Source: Symsagittifera roscoffensis
Taxonomy: Eukaryota; Xenacoelomorpha; Acoela; Convolutidae
Assembly (NCBI RefSeq): GCF_963678635.1
Contig: NC_087064.1
Coordinates: forward strand, 49,335,346 to 49,399,345
Direction: 5' to 3'
Length of the DNA: 64,000 nucleotides
Numbering within the stretch: the stretch's first letter is position 1; every line of letters begins with the position of its first letter. The position numbers were made by a program, and so were the translations under genes. This document shows, piece after piece, positions 1 to 12,900 of the stretch. A model generated the notes under the pieces. That model was not told the origin of the DNA. It made no database searches and saw nothing but the letters and a program-made list of their open reading frames with translations.

Positions 1-849
1 AAAATGACAATATAATCGATTATTATCTATGGAACTCCAGTGCGAGTTTTTTTATGAAAAAAGTTCATCATAGAGAATTCATACAATTTTCTGTAATTAT
101 GGAATTATATGCAATTGAAAGTCAAAAAAACTTTCATTTAAATGTTTTTGGTTAACACGGGTGACTTATGGGACGTTTCTATAATCTGATACTTTTTGTA
201 AGGCATATTTTAATTATTGCTTAATACATAAACGACGAAACTGAAAAATAGCTTTTTATAAAAACTAGCGTACGACTGTTGTACTGAACTTCAAAAGAGC
301 AGAGTTATTCCATAAGCAATCATACCTGAGAGAGTCAAAAACACTTTTTGGCGTTTGAGACAAAAGAAACCCCATAGGAGCCATAAAAATCTGTCTTATT
401 CTACGTCCTTCCAAACACGCGGAGAGTAAACAGGGAGGGATAAATGAGGTATATAAGATAAATTAGATAAATTATGAAAACTGAAAAGAGAAATCTAAAA
501 TTTTACGAAACCTAAAATGTAGCAACTGCACTAAACAGGGAGTGCGATAACTTTGAAAAAAAGTTGTAAATTTCATGACTAACCTCTCAAAAAAATCCAT
601 TATAATTGATTATAACCAATTATAAGCGATTGTTTCGGCATAAAAAATTTATGAAATATAATCCATTTTTAATGGATTATAATCGATTATAACCAATTAT
701 ATTGGGTTATATCGATATAAAAAATAGTGGTTTGTAATCCATTTTTAATCGATTACAATCGATTATTATCGAAGTTTATCGAGACAGACCACGAAAGTTC
801 AGTATAATCGATTATAATCCATGGAACTCCGGTGCGGGTTACGATTAAA
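1..849. repeat. AT-rich intergenic DNA with clustered ATCGATTATAA-type motifs
   Basis: No gene is recognisable. The stretch holds many copies of a short motif around TAATCGATTATAA or AACCAATTATAA, densest at about 598-810. A block near position 10 (ataatcgatta, then ggaactccagtgcg) recurs near 803-838 (ataatcgattataat, then ggaactccggtgcg), so imperfect direct repeats of roughly 40 bp lie at both ends. Their origin is unknown. Confidence 0.5.
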
Positions 850-1269
850 CAGAGGCGGATTTAGGGGGATGTGGGGCGCGGTCGCCCTCCCCTCTCAGGG
901 ATTCGACCCCCTGCCGACCCAAAGGATCCCCTCTTTGTACTACTTTGGGACATCCATTTTTGGCTGACGGATCCAGAAATTTTTCTAATTCGCCTTTGGC
1001 GCCAAAATATACTAATTTTTATGGGGGACGCGCGCCGAGAAAACACGGTTTTTTGGTAAAAATGTCTCAAAGAAGTGCCAAAAACGCTATTTTGGCCAAT
1101 TTTTTTCAGAGTTTTGCGTGCGGCGCAGAAATTTTTGCCAAAACAGGGTCTTATAAGTGTATTGGGAAAGCTCAAAAATTCATTTTGATTGAATTTAAAA
1201 AAAGATCGACAAAGTTTTCATTTTTTTTTGAAAATCCGCCCCCCTCGAGAAAATCCTGATCCGCCTCTG
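850..1269 (+). mobile_element. hAT-type MITE, near-complete copy 1 (420 bp)
   Basis: The termini are inverted repeats: cagaggcggattta at the left and the complement ending gatccgcctctg at the right. The flanking 8-mers cgattaaa (842-849) and tgattaaa (1270-1277) match at 7 of 8 positions, as expected for an aged hAT target-site duplication. The interior has the family landmarks: a 'cagggattcgac' block, an 'aaaggcgcc'-like block, 'gcgcgc' and 'gcggcgcagaaa'. There is no coding capacity; the ATG-initiated frames inside are chance. Confidence 0.8.
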
Positions 1270-1420
1270 TGATTAAATGTCAAAAATTATGTGTAATTGA
1301 TCTTTTAAAATAACTGAAAATCTTTATCTTTAATTTTTTTTTTCAATTTAGAGTAGTTTTTTCTCAACTTTTTTGGTTCTCAGCTCCCACGGCTGAACAG
1401 TGTTTGTGAATGTAATTTGA

Positions 1421-1652
1421 AAACAAAAATGTTCAAAAAGGTAGAAAGTGCCCAACGACAGAACGGTTTTTTTTTCGGTGTTTTTTTCAAAAACTTGCCT
1501 GCGGCGCAACATTTTTTGTCAAAATCGGGTCTTTATAGTGTTCTGAGTATGCTAAAAATGGTCGGCAAAACTTTCAACAAACTTTTTGAAAACTTTTGAA
1601 AATTTACGCCCCCTCCCCCTCGAGAAATCGAGAAAATCGTAGATCCATCCCA
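1421..1652 (+). mobile_element. hAT-type MITE, 3' fragment
   Basis: The right half of the same family: 'gcggcgcaacatttt', 'gggtctttatagtg', then 'ccccctccccctcgag' and a degenerate end 'atcgtagatccatcc'. The left inverted repeat is missing, so the copy is truncated. Confidence 0.6.
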
Positions 1653-2364
1653 AGATCGAACGACAAATTCCAGAAAACAGTGACAAATCTTGCTAGATTA
1701 CATTTGTCAAACTATCAAAAACCAATGCTTTTTCGCGTGTTTTATCTAAATTAGTTCTAGAGCAATTATAGAAAAGTGACTATTTGCTGATCAAAGAGAA
1801 CACTTTTGACAACAGTTATCATGGTAAAGAAAAAAATATATATTGCGTCTCAAGTCTGAAGGGTATAGTATCGCTGATAGTATTTCGCGCAACTTTAAAC
1901 AACCCACTTTTGTGATTTCTGAGTTACATTACACACCACCGATAAGATTACTCGTATCATGTTCCCCGACTGTTTAGCCTGGAGGAGTTTTCCGAACGCG
2001 AAGCTCTGAAAGTTCAGACTGCCTTTTAAGGTCTATTCTTATGACTACAAGGACAGCAATTAAGCGGTCGGAAAAACCTAAACAGAATAATTGGTAAAAG
2101 TTTCCCCATATTTCGACTTTTTATTCATAAATTTTTCACGATTTTATATGAACGTTTTTGTTAACAATTCAATATATCATAGTTTATTGCAATAAGTCGA
2201 GGTTGAACAGAAACAACTTTCATCAACTACAGCTAACAAACAAAATTGAAGCAAAAAACGAAACTAGCCATAATTTAGTTCAAATCTTAGGTTCCAAAAA
2301 TAGAAGGTTTTCTCAGTTATAAGATAAATTACAAGAAAACTCTCATGAAAAGACAACATTACAA

Positions 2365-3110
2365 AACGTAAATATAATAAACCGCGCTAACATCCTCCAC
2401 CCACGATGGAGCAAAAACGGGTGCGAGTTTCACAATCGGACAAGGGTACTCGCCGGTTGCCGATCTAATTGAAGCGGACCGCACTAAGCCATCCTTAGCG
2501 TAGTTCAGCGACTTGACTCGCACTAACGGGTATAGGCCTCTTGAAACTCTTCTTCTCAATCATCCAAATGAGGGGTGCAGGCTTCAAGTGAGATTCTGAA
2601 GAAAAAACTATTCCGCTCGTTACGCACGGATCCAAAGAGTCCAGGTGGCATTTGCATAGAACTGTGCTCGTGCTAGGCGGAATGTTGGTTATGCTATGAC
2701 CAAGTAGTAAGTGATGCGGCGTTATTGTTTCGTGACTGCTCAACTAAACAAAACGTGGTTAAAAGGAATTCCTCAGTTAGTTTTTGTGTTCAAAGAATGT
2801 CATGAAAAACTTCTTTGGTGCTTCGGACGAGCCACTCGCACTCTCCTCTTTGATGAGGAGCACTGTTGGGTTGAATTTCAAGGCTAGGAATTTCTGCGCA
2901 ACAAGAACGGACGCATGGTAATTCCAGTTCTCGATGCATGAAATCAGCTCTTTGGCCAAACCCACGAAATTTGTACCCTTGTAGGACCAGATGACGCCAT
3001 AGTTTTCATAAACTGTTTTTTGATCAATTTTGTCAACGCTTAGTGCTTTTCCTGTTGTTCCAATATTCTGCCCTGGAAATGAGTTTAGGCCTAGACTGGT
3101 TCCACGCAAT
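2365..3110 (-). pseudogene. BEL/Pao-type retrotransposon integrase remnant
   Basis: Three overlapping minus-strand reading frames together follow the order of a BEL/Pao integrase C-terminal half. Frame one (about 3109-2777) has 'YKGTNFVGLAKEL' and 'ENWNY', then 'LKFNP', matching the catalytic-core region around the second Asp and the 'WKFNPP' block. Frame two (about 2740-2600) has 'ITPHHLLLGHS' followed by 'NIPPS', the 'LTPNHFLLGR' signature. Frame three (about 2559-2400) has 'YPLVRVKSL', 'DGLVRSASIRSATGEY' and 'PIVKLAPV', the terminal motif of Pao integrases. At least two frameshifts separate them and the protease and RT are absent, so this is a dead fragment. The family assignment rests on recognised motifs, not on a search. 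Confidence 0.75.
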
Positions 3111-3249
3111 CCACGATCATTAAAAAGTCACGATGATGAAAGCCGCAATTCTGGGTTTGATATTCGCTTACCTGTCGGATGGGTGCTCAGTGGTCTTTTA
3201 CCCTTATATTTTGGTCGGCCATCTCACTGTTTTAGGTGAAATGTTGAAG

Positions 3250-6200
3250 ACAAATTCTCAAGAAAAATGTCGAAAATTGTTATGATTTTGAGTCCTAAGT
3301 TACTTAAAAATCCGCCGATCCCCGTTCCGCATCATACAAACGAATTCTAAAAATGCTTTTATCAACTGTATACCATGACGAAACTCGATAAGAATTTTTG
3401 GTTGCCGGAAAAGTACTATTCCGCATTCGCCCTGCTTAGGTCTCTGGGAATTTTCTTCTAAAGGATCTTGGTTTGAAAAATCTCTTTGGTAAAACATTTC
3501 AGGACTATTTAATTTTTCTTATTGAATCTAACGACTAACCGCACCGATCGGGATTGGTATTTACTCCATCATTCAATGGTTAACCCGATTAAAACTGGAA
3601 TGATGAGGTGGGTTTGAAAAAATGAGTTGAAAAGTCATGGTGTCGTTTAGAACCAGTCACTTTCGGTAGGACTCGATCTGTTGCAGAGTTTGTTGAGAGT
3701 GCTCTTCTGGTTCAGACATTATAAGTATGCATTTTTGGCAGATGAGTTCAACTTTTTATCAACAAGTTGAGTTTTTCAGCAAAATGGGCAAAAATATATG
3801 AGTGACTACACGCTGAATCACAAAAAACAATCGTACTGACTGGTTTTGTAGTTGAAGAACTTCAATTCAACAATTTGAAGAAGACCTTTGACGCGAAAAA
3901 TGGACGTGGCACAATTATCTTTAAGTTTCTCTACCACAAGTATAGCCGAATGCGAAAAAGTTTATCGTACTGGTGGTTACTTTGCTGAGTATTTTGCGGG
4001 GTAAAATTTTTCGGCTCTGTGAAGGGAAGGAGGACGTTGTGAGAGTTGTTGCAATCAAGTTTACTACACTTTCTAGGTTTTGGAAATTTTCGAAAAACAA
4101 AGTCAAATTGCAGACAAGAAAAACATATTTTCTGCTCAGCTGTAATTTGCTCTTTGAGTAGCAGTTTTTTCTATGAAGACTCTTGAGAATCAAATAGCAA
4201 ACAACACAGGACGGATACTGTTAAGAAGGTTTTTTGTCAGATAATTTTCACTTGGTTGACAAAATTTTCGTGAAGGTTTCAGACAGGACTTCTTTGGCTG
4301 GATTTTCCTGATTTCGATTCTCTGGCGTGTAAGCTTGCATGCGCTTATGCACCATCTTCTTTTTGCCAATCAGTAATTGCTCTGGAGCAGCCAAGAAGAA
4401 TAGTAAAGACTCGTTTTCAGTGTGTGAAGAGCCCTGATTCGTTCAAGTTTGGTGGCAGTTTACCTAGTACTTGGTACAGCAAAACAACACCTTCCAAATC
4501 CTTGGTCTAGGATAGTGACCTTACATACCAGCAACATCTGAGATGATAGAAGCGAAATTTATAATGCGGCTAGAATTATGAATCTTTAATGGTGGTGAAC
4601 AAATTTAAACTTTTCAAGATGAGCTTTAAATATTAGTTATGGTTAGCAAAATAGCGAACAGGAGTATTCAAGGCATTTTTAAACATTTCACCGGAAAATC
4701 CAATTTCAGCGACGGCTTTTTTGGCTTTCTCAGTCACAGTAAGTTTTCAAGTAAGTCAACTTGATGTCATCACTTAAACGGTCAGAGTCGAAAGTGCTTA
4801 CAAATTTGACCAACCGTGCCAATTTGAAAAATTGCCATTATACCGATACAATTTCCATTCTGGTAGCGGATCTTTACGGTTCATGGAAAAGATCTTTGCG
4901 AGGTCTTCTTCGAGGGTTAAGGATTTTCATTTGTTTTTTTTTTGCGGATTGCGCGGATCGTTTCGATCAACGTCATTGTTGGCGTTTAAGTTTCATTAAT
5001 TGTAACCTCTAACTCGGGTATCCGGAAATTGGTTGAGCAGCATTTAAATGTACTCAGACTCTGGCTGCAAAAGACGCTTCCACCACTGGTAAATGGAAAG
5101 TTTGAACTCAGTTAATCGAAATTCAGTTTTGGTACATTTCAAAAACCAAACTTAGACGACGGTTGAGCTAGAAGTGGACTCTGTCTAGTTTTCGCGGTTT
5201 GATTGAAATCAACGAGCGGCACAATAGAAGAAAAAGGACGTTTTTTAAAGGTGCGGAATCATTTTAGTGTTCTTTGTTTGGATTATATCATTCTCGGATT
5301 TAGAATGGAACGGATTTCTGACTTTGGTAGAAAATTCATCAAACTGACGAGGCGAGAGAGATATCGACGGTTGGAATGATATATTGAAAATTGAGTTTTA
5401 CCAGAAACCAGCAACACTCGGTCAAGATTCGGTTTTTGTGCCGACTGAGTTTCTTCTGTTGCTCGTTTAACCCAGTTTTCATTTGACTCCCGGCGAGACT
5501 CCTCTCGGGTCAGTTTGAAGAACTTGCTTTCTCTTTCCTGTCTTCAAGAATCGCATTTTAGGTTAAAGTAGCTGCAGTCAATTTAATTCGATTTTCCTTG
5601 AACTTTTCTTCCAGTTTCATTTAAGTTTTCTGCTGCTTCCAGAAAAATTTAACCTGATTTTGCTGCTCTAATTTTTCACGGCGTATTTTGCGATTTTCAG
5701 CTATTGACTTCTTTGGCTTGAAGTAGTTGACGCAGATAAGTACATCGAAGATTCGACGTGACTTTTGTTTGATGTTGTGGTAGAGGTTGAAGATATAGTT
5801 TTCAAAGTCGGAGAAGGTCTGTTTGATGCCAAGGCGGTGTCGGTCTTTAGTAGGAAGTTCATTGGTTTTATGTTTCTTCGTTACATTTTTTTAACGATTC
5901 TTTAGAGCTGTGAAGCCACTTTTCGATGTTAACAGTGCCGTATTTCCTATCAATGGCCTCAAGTATGCACTCATCGTTTATGACAAATTCCGTTCAAGCT
6001 TCATTCTAGCTTGTGTAAGAAGGTTGATCTTGATTTCAGGATCAGACAACATTGCTGGCGGAGACGAGAAGACGTTCGAGGTAAGCGGAGATGGGCGGTA
6101 GCCGTCATATAACGAGTGACAACTCTGAAAAACAGACAACCCTTTGAGCAACAGGAAGCAACGAAAGACAACTTGTGAGCAACAGACATTTGGTTTTGAA

Positions 6201-6700
6201 GTCTTTGCGTTGATTTTTGCCATGTTTTTTTTAAACTTTTTCCTGTATAGTTTTCAACTTTCAGCTGTGCCTTAAAATAACGGTTACAGTTTTGACTTCG
6301 ATAAGAGCATTTGATGCATAGCTTGATATTGTTTTTGAAAGGTTTTATCTTCTGCATTTTTTTGAGAAGCAATGGTCTAAAGCAAGTTCAAGGGCAGGTT
6401 CCTATTAAGTTTGGAGAATATTGTCTATCCCTTCTCTGTGACAATAAATTATTGCACTTATTCGGTTTCGATAATTATTTTAAAATTGATTCAAATGCAA
6501 GGCGGACAAACTTTGAAAAAAATTGCGAACATTTTTACTTATAGAATTAACAATTAATTCATGCCACAAAACATTATCATTCGCGGAAGCTGACTGTTGC
6601 TTTTAATTTGTAGGAAGCTAACTGTGGATCATAAAGCATAATGCAGGTTTCTTTTGATTTTTTGCAAAGTAATTTAAAGAAAGTCTTCTTAGGGCTGAAA
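3250..6700. other. Intergenic stretch with no recognised gene
   Basis: Scattered short open frames on both strands have many stops and no family signature that I recognise. The minus strand between about 6370 and 5690 has unusually sustained amino-acid-like composition across several frames, for example 'INDECILEAIDRKYG' just upstream of 5990 and 'RHRLGIKQTFSDFENYIF' near 5830. It may be a very old decayed coding sequence, possibly of transposon origin. I cannot name it. Confidence 0.3.
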
Positions 6701-7289
6701 TTTTTTTGCTATCTATCTTTCGGCTTTTGGGGCTAGTTGAGTTGTCTCCTGAATGCCTCAGGATTAATTGTGCTGATGAAATAAGGCCAGTGTATAGAAA
6801 TTATGAGATTTTTACAGTCTTCACGTCTTCATTTGTCCACTCCACTTTTGGGATAAAAAGCAGTCCAAACCAAATTCATCAGGTCATCGAACTCAAAAGC
6901 AGCAAACAAAATCGATGATATAGAATATATTAGCAAGTAGAAGAGAAGAATGCAGAGGACCAGCTGGGCAATTTGCTAGGCGAGTAACCAGAAAGGACGT
7001 AGTTTGTAATAATCGTCGCGTATAACTTGAACAAGTTTTTTAGGGAAACAGGTTCTTTTCCCCAAAAAATACATTTTTTCCGCGCAACTTCCCTTGTTTC
7101 CCAATAATATAGTCTTTCCCAATTTGCGGTACCAAACATACGTATGACTATAAGGACGGCCGTTTAAATGGTCGGGAAAACCTCAAAAAGTAACTCAATT
7201 AATTTCGCGGTTTCCAAAATAATCGGTAATTTTTTTCCCATAATTCGAAAAATTTTTATTGACAATTTTTTCACAGTTTTAACCAGTTG

Positions 7290-7535
7290 TATATCTAGTA
7301 ATTTCTGGAGGTGGGGCGGGTTTTCATACAATTTTTGAAAATTTTCTCGACCCTTTAGGTCGACCAAATGGATTTTCTGAGCTCTCCCAAATCACTATAA
7401 AAACCCTATATTGGCAAAATTTTCTGCGCGGCAGGCAAATTTTTCAAAAAACAGGCCGAAGGCGCCTTTTGAAAGCTTTAAGGGTCCGTCACCAAAATGG
7501 ATATCGCAAAATAGTACAAAGGGGGACAGATTTCA
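7290..7535 (-). mobile_element. hAT-type MITE fragment (reverse orientation)
   Basis: It contains the family blocks in reverse order: 'ctttaggtcgaccaaat', 'gagctctcccaaatcact', 'ttctgcgcggcagg', 'gaaggcgcctttt', 'atagtacaaaggggg'. Neither terminal inverted repeat is preserved, so it is a partial copy. Confidence 0.65.
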
Positions 7536-7639
7536 GCAACTCCTGAGTATTGGCATTTGAGCAAACTAAATGATGTTTTGAGCACTTTTTGAAAAATCTG
7601 ACTAAAATGATCCATTATTTCGGGGCACGCTCCCCGCAA

Positions 7640-8380
7640 TTTTAGTGTTTATTATTACCTATCGCGCCTATATACAAGTTTTGGGTTAATTCAAACAAAA
7701 TGGGTGTCGTAAAATAGAGCCAAAGGCGGAACCCATCGAAAAAATTTGGCAACCAGAACTGAGTGGAGCAGGCGGTCATAAAAATACAGTGGAGCAGGCC
7801 AATGGGAAAATTTTTTCCTTGCATTTTGTTTATTGTTCCGACTTTCGTAAAGAAAGTGACGGAATATTTGTGCTCAGGGTGGGTTTTTTCTTCAGACATA
7901 TTTCAACTTTTTAACTAGCCATTGCCGACGCGGAATTTTTTAAATATCATTCAAAAGGTATTGTTGTCCTGAGCTTAAAATCGAAAGATATATCAGCTGT
8001 TATCTTTTTTCGTTAAGTTATGGGGGTTTAAATATTGCCATTTTGGCCAATTTGGGGCAATTAGAGCGCGATCTATTTCGCGCTATTAACGCGTAAGCGA
8101 AGATTTAATCCGTCTTCGAAATCGTTTAAAATTGGTTGAAGGAAGCTTATTTGCCATCATTGTTTTGTTTCTAGAAGAAAAATTTGTCACTTTGTACTTT
8201 AAATGGCGTGTGGGGGGATGATTTTCACAAAAAAATATCAAATTTTTTTACAAAATTTTTTTCGTTTTATTTTCTTTTTTATACATTTTTTTCCATGTTA
8301 TTACTGCTCCATAGACCTTAAAAGGCAGTCGGAACATTCAGGGCTTCGCCCTGATTCGAGCAGTTTTGTTTTGCTTTTTT
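7640..8380 (+). repeat. Repeat family H, copy ending in a conserved GC hairpin
   Basis: It shares ordered blocks with sequence at 11.2-12.7 kb: 'cggaatatttgtgctc', 'ttaagttatgggggttt', 'ccattttggccaatttgggg', 'cgcgatctatttcgcgc', 'gtgtggggggatga'. It ends with 'ggcagtcggaacattca', the perfect hairpin 'cagggcttcgccctg' (8339-8353) and 'attcgagcagt'. No coding domain is visible. It is probably a non-autonomous DNA transposon or its remnant. Confidence 0.6.
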
Positions 8381-8754
8381 TGGTTTCTGTGTGAACCATT
8401 CAGCAAATAGGGACTTTCGCAGATTTTGACAACTTAGCCATCCTTCAGTCCCTCCAGCATGAAAATATACCACTGTTCCGTTCCACTCTTTGATAATGGT
8501 CCGAACAATTTTACGGCTACTTAATGTATAATTTGACAAAATCAAGTTATTTTAGATTATTCAAACTTGAATTTTTTCAATGAAGTTGCTGCAATGTACT
8601 GAAAGAACAAAATTGCTTACAAAAAAATGAAGTGATGAAACTGTTGGTTGGGCTTCTGAAAATCTTGGTCATGTTTCCTGTCTCCCTAGCACTGTATTCT
8701 TCATTTCATTACTATTTTGCTTTTACAAAATTCCAAAAATTGATAATTGATCAG

Positions 8755-9059
8755 CAGTGGCGTGCACAGAAAATTTTCGGAGGGGGCGTGTTTTGGAAAA
8801 CTTGTCAGTTTTTTTTTAGGTCGACCAATTTGACTTTCCAAAGTCAAAGTTTTTTTTAAAAAAAAGGCTAAAAATGACATTTTGCACCTTTTTAAAAAAT
8901 TTTGACCAAAAAATTGCCTTTTTCTGACGCGCGCTCCTGTCTCATATTTAGTTTTAATTGGCACCGGAAGCGCCTTTAGAAAGTTTTTCTTTTGGCAGCC
9001 ATAAGTGAGGGAAGGGGGAGGGGGGTTGCTCTTACGCTAGGTTGCTCGGCACGCTACTG
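8755..9059 (-). mobile_element. hAT-type MITE with perfect 8-bp TSD (305 bp)
   Basis: The element starts cagtggcgtgc and ends gcacgctactg, an 11-bp terminal inverted repeat with one mismatch. It is flanked by the identical 8-mer ttgatcag at 8747-8754 and 9060-9067. An 8-bp duplication with CAGxGGCG-type ends is diagnostic of hAT insertions. The interior is related to the other MITEs here but has its own terminal variant. Confidence 0.88.
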
Positions 9060-9960
9060 TTGATCAGACTGATTTGCTTAGGATTTTACGGTGAATTCTT
9101 TTGTTCTGGATATCACATGGTTGCATCATTTTGCAACAAACTTTCGCCCAATCAAGCTTTTTATTGGCCACGTTAGTTATTGCTGGTCATTTTATGGGTT
9201 GCCAAGCTGCTTAGCGGATGTTGAGAGGCATGGCATACACGCTCTCACATGGTATACTCCATGCACACCACGTGATCAATATCGAATTCCCTTTAGCGAA
9301 CAAAAGAGGTCGTTTTAAACATGTGCCCGCCAACTAGTCAGATTGGTGTCAAATTGCTCAAATATTTTCAAAAGCATTTCGAGCCACTTCAATCAAAAAC
9401 ATTTGCCAGGCACAAAGGAATTGCATAAACAAAGAATTAAGAAACCTTCCTGGCTTTCTTGTGGCAATCGATACCTGCCAAAAATTATAAACACCTTGAA
9501 AGTTTCAACTGTTTTAAATCTGTAAGTGGTTCAAAAATTAACTCATGATTAAACAATATTTAACCAAAATGGTGCACAGGAAGAAGAAAGAAAATGTACA
9601 TATTGAAAACTGATATTTGTTTGCTAATTTTATGAAGGTTCCAAAAAGGTAGCACCTGCGTGTTTGATTCCAGATCAATGGTTTAATTTCTTAATTCCTT
9701 CGATGTGAACAATAAACATGACTGATCCATCCACCCCTGAATAGCAAGAATAAAAGGACAGAAATAATGATTTTTTGAGGATTTTTGACTACCATCCAAT
9801 CATTTTGTCCCGTGTAAAATGACGAAAAAAATTCTGCCAGACTGCTAAGGTTCAAATCGGCTGTCTATTCTCGTAAGCTATTGATAAAATATTCAATAAA
9901 ATCTTCTCAATTTTATTCTAAATATTTAACAAACATTAATTTACACCTGAAAATTTAATT

Positions 9961-12900
9961 ATGGACCGGGAAAAGAGTTTTACTTCTCGTGACGACATGA
10001 AGCAGTATTTAGTAGAAAATGATATTCAGTATTTATTTGAAGTGAGTAAAACGGAGGCGGAGCAAAAAGCAGAATGGTCCAAGAGCTGAATGGGTCCAAG
10101 AGCAGAAAAACAGAAAAATATCACTTTTATTGATTAATACGGGCTAATTGATAAAACAATTGTTATAATCGTCAATAATACCAAAAAAATGAATAAAATA
10201 TGCATGAATTGAACAATTTTATAAATTTTTTTAAAAACTAAATTTAAAAAAAATCTCGATTAAATTATTCAAATTATGCATAAACTATCGCTTCTTTGGT
10301 AATCTTGACAATTCTTATACTTAATTTACCCATAAGCTTATAAAATTTGATATTTTTGTGTTTTCCTGCTCTTGGACCATTCTGCTCCAAGACCATTCTG
10401 CTTATTGACTGGCCACCGAGTAAAACACCTGAACTTCTAAAGAACGCAATTTTTTGTGAACGAAATTCTCAAAACATGCCTTTTGTCACCCAGAGTGTAC
10501 TAAAGTATCTTTTGTACTATATTAAGACCTCGTAGATCAGTCAAAGAAGAAGCGTCTTAAACATTTTGCTTAATTAAGAAATCACCGAGTGCCCCCCTCC
10601 AACCCCCTCCAACCCCCTCCAACTCCTCCCCCCCCCCACTTCACACGGGCAAAAATTTTATGGTGTAACGAGTGGTTTTACAAGGTTAATGATGGAGGCC
10701 AAAAATGTTTGCCATAGCCTATTTAGTCCGTATACCAATTTTTATTACAATCATACAATGTGAACAAAAGTTATACTTGTAAAACTTTGCAGGTGGGGGA
10801 AAAGGGAAAAGAGTCAAGGAGAGATTTCGAGGGCGAAAAAAAAATAAATTTTGAGGTGAGCCTGCGAATTCAAACCTCACCTAAACCTTTTATTCAACCT
10901 AATCTTTGTAGGTCGGATAAGTATGGAGGTGCGCTGGCTCTTTGGCTTAAAAAACCTTTGGTTAGACACATAAGTTGATTAGTTTTCAGTTCTGTTCAAA
11001 CGTTTTTATCTTGGTTCGTAGCAAAAATATATTACGCAATTTCGTCTTTGTTCTTTTTTCAGGGAATTCTGACGGGACTGATGTACGTAAAACCAAGTGA
11101 TCCCCTACATTACTTGGAAAAATGCATAGAGCTTGCAAAAACCAAAGGTATGGATTATTGAACCAGACCACCCATTATTAGTGCTCGTATCATTTTGAGA
11201 GCAAAATTGAGTCTTTGAAACCAATTTTACTTACCAAGACGTGTGAATGGAAAGCTTCATGAAAAAATTCAAAATATTTTTTGTAAAGTTATGAGGGTTT
11301 CAGGGTTACCATTTTGGCCAATTTGGGAAATTAGCGCGCGATATATTTCGCGCAATTCACGCGAAAGCGAAGATTTAAATCCGTCTAAGAAATCTTTCCA
11401 GATTGGCTGAAGGAAGCTTATTTGCCATAATTGATTTGTTACAAGGAGCGAAGCTTATCACTTTGTACTTTATATGGCGTGTGGGGGGATGACTTTCACA
11501 AAAAGTCTCAAATTTAAAATTTTTTTTTTTTACATTTATTTTTATGATATTACTGCGCTATAGACCTCAAAAGGCAGTCGGAACATTCAGGGCTTCGCCC
11601 TGATACGAGCAGTCTTGTTTAATTTTTTTTGTCGTTTTAATTTTTCAAAATTGTGGCTCTACGCTTAATGTTACTATTTAAATTATGAAGAACAAATCTC
11701 TTCACACTTGTTGTACCGACTTTTGTAACGATAGTAGCGGAATATTTGTGCTCGGTGTTTTTTTTTATTCCGACTTTCGAAGAAAACGGAATATTTATGC
11801 TCGGTGTGTTTTTTAATTCAGTCAATTTTCACCGATCGAAATAATAATCACTTTCATTAAAGTTTTTTCATACCCCATTGAAGAAACCGAGAGCTTGATT
11901 TCAATTGTAAGATGGTATTTCACCTCCGATTATTTTTTGTTAAGTTTTGGGGGTTTAAACATTGCCTAATTGGCCATGTTCTGGACTAAATTATGAGCGC
12001 TATGAAGAAATTTTCATAATGCTAATAGTGTAACGCAAATTATCTATGCGTAGCGAATTATCCCGCGCAACAAAAATATTCCAAATTGAATTGAGACTAG
12101 CTAATTGGTCGTATTAATTTCGTACAACTCAAAACTTTGATATTGTCCGAAATTTATAGGTTTTCAAAAAATTTTTCCAAAAACCATTTGATATAAATTA
12201 AAGGACAGTCTGAACATTCAGGGCTTTTGTTTTTATCTTCAGACAAATTTCAATTTTTCAACTAGCCATTTTTGACAGAACTTTTTACCTTATTCAGAAG
12301 CTATTGTGATTCTGAGCATAAACTTAAAACAAAATTTCAACGGTGATTGTTTTTCGTAAAGTTATAGGGGTTCGAAGATTGTCACTTTGCCCAGTTTGGG
12401 ACAATTAACGCGTGGTATATTTCGCCCCATTAGCGCATAAGCCGATACTTAATCCGTATTAAAATTCTGGCCACAATTATTGAAGAAGTTTATTTGTATA
12501 ATGATTTTGTTACCAGGAGCAAAATTTATCAGTTTGTGCTTTATTGGCGAGTGGGGTGATGATTTCCACAAAAAACCTTCTATAAAAAAATTTGTTTTCA
12601 TTATATTTATATGTTTTATGTTTTTACTGCTCCCAATGCCTAAAACGTCAGTCAGAACATTCAATGATTCATCTTGATACAAGCAGTCTTGTTAGTTTTT
12701 CCACTCTTCTTTAAGATTTTTAAAAACAAACCTTAACACGCTATGAAAAATACGAAGAAATTGACGAGATGAGTTTCTAGCCATGATGTATTAAAATTTC
12801 CAAATTGTTTGCCTCAAACCAGTTTAGAATGATTTTTGATCCAGATTAAAACTAAATCGCCTCGCCTCTTACGCATTATAGGAACGAAATTAAACACACA

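Noticed and set aside
861-1259. Overlapping 104-aa frames on both strands
   Set aside because: They lie entirely inside a noncoding hAT MITE and are interrupted in the other copies.
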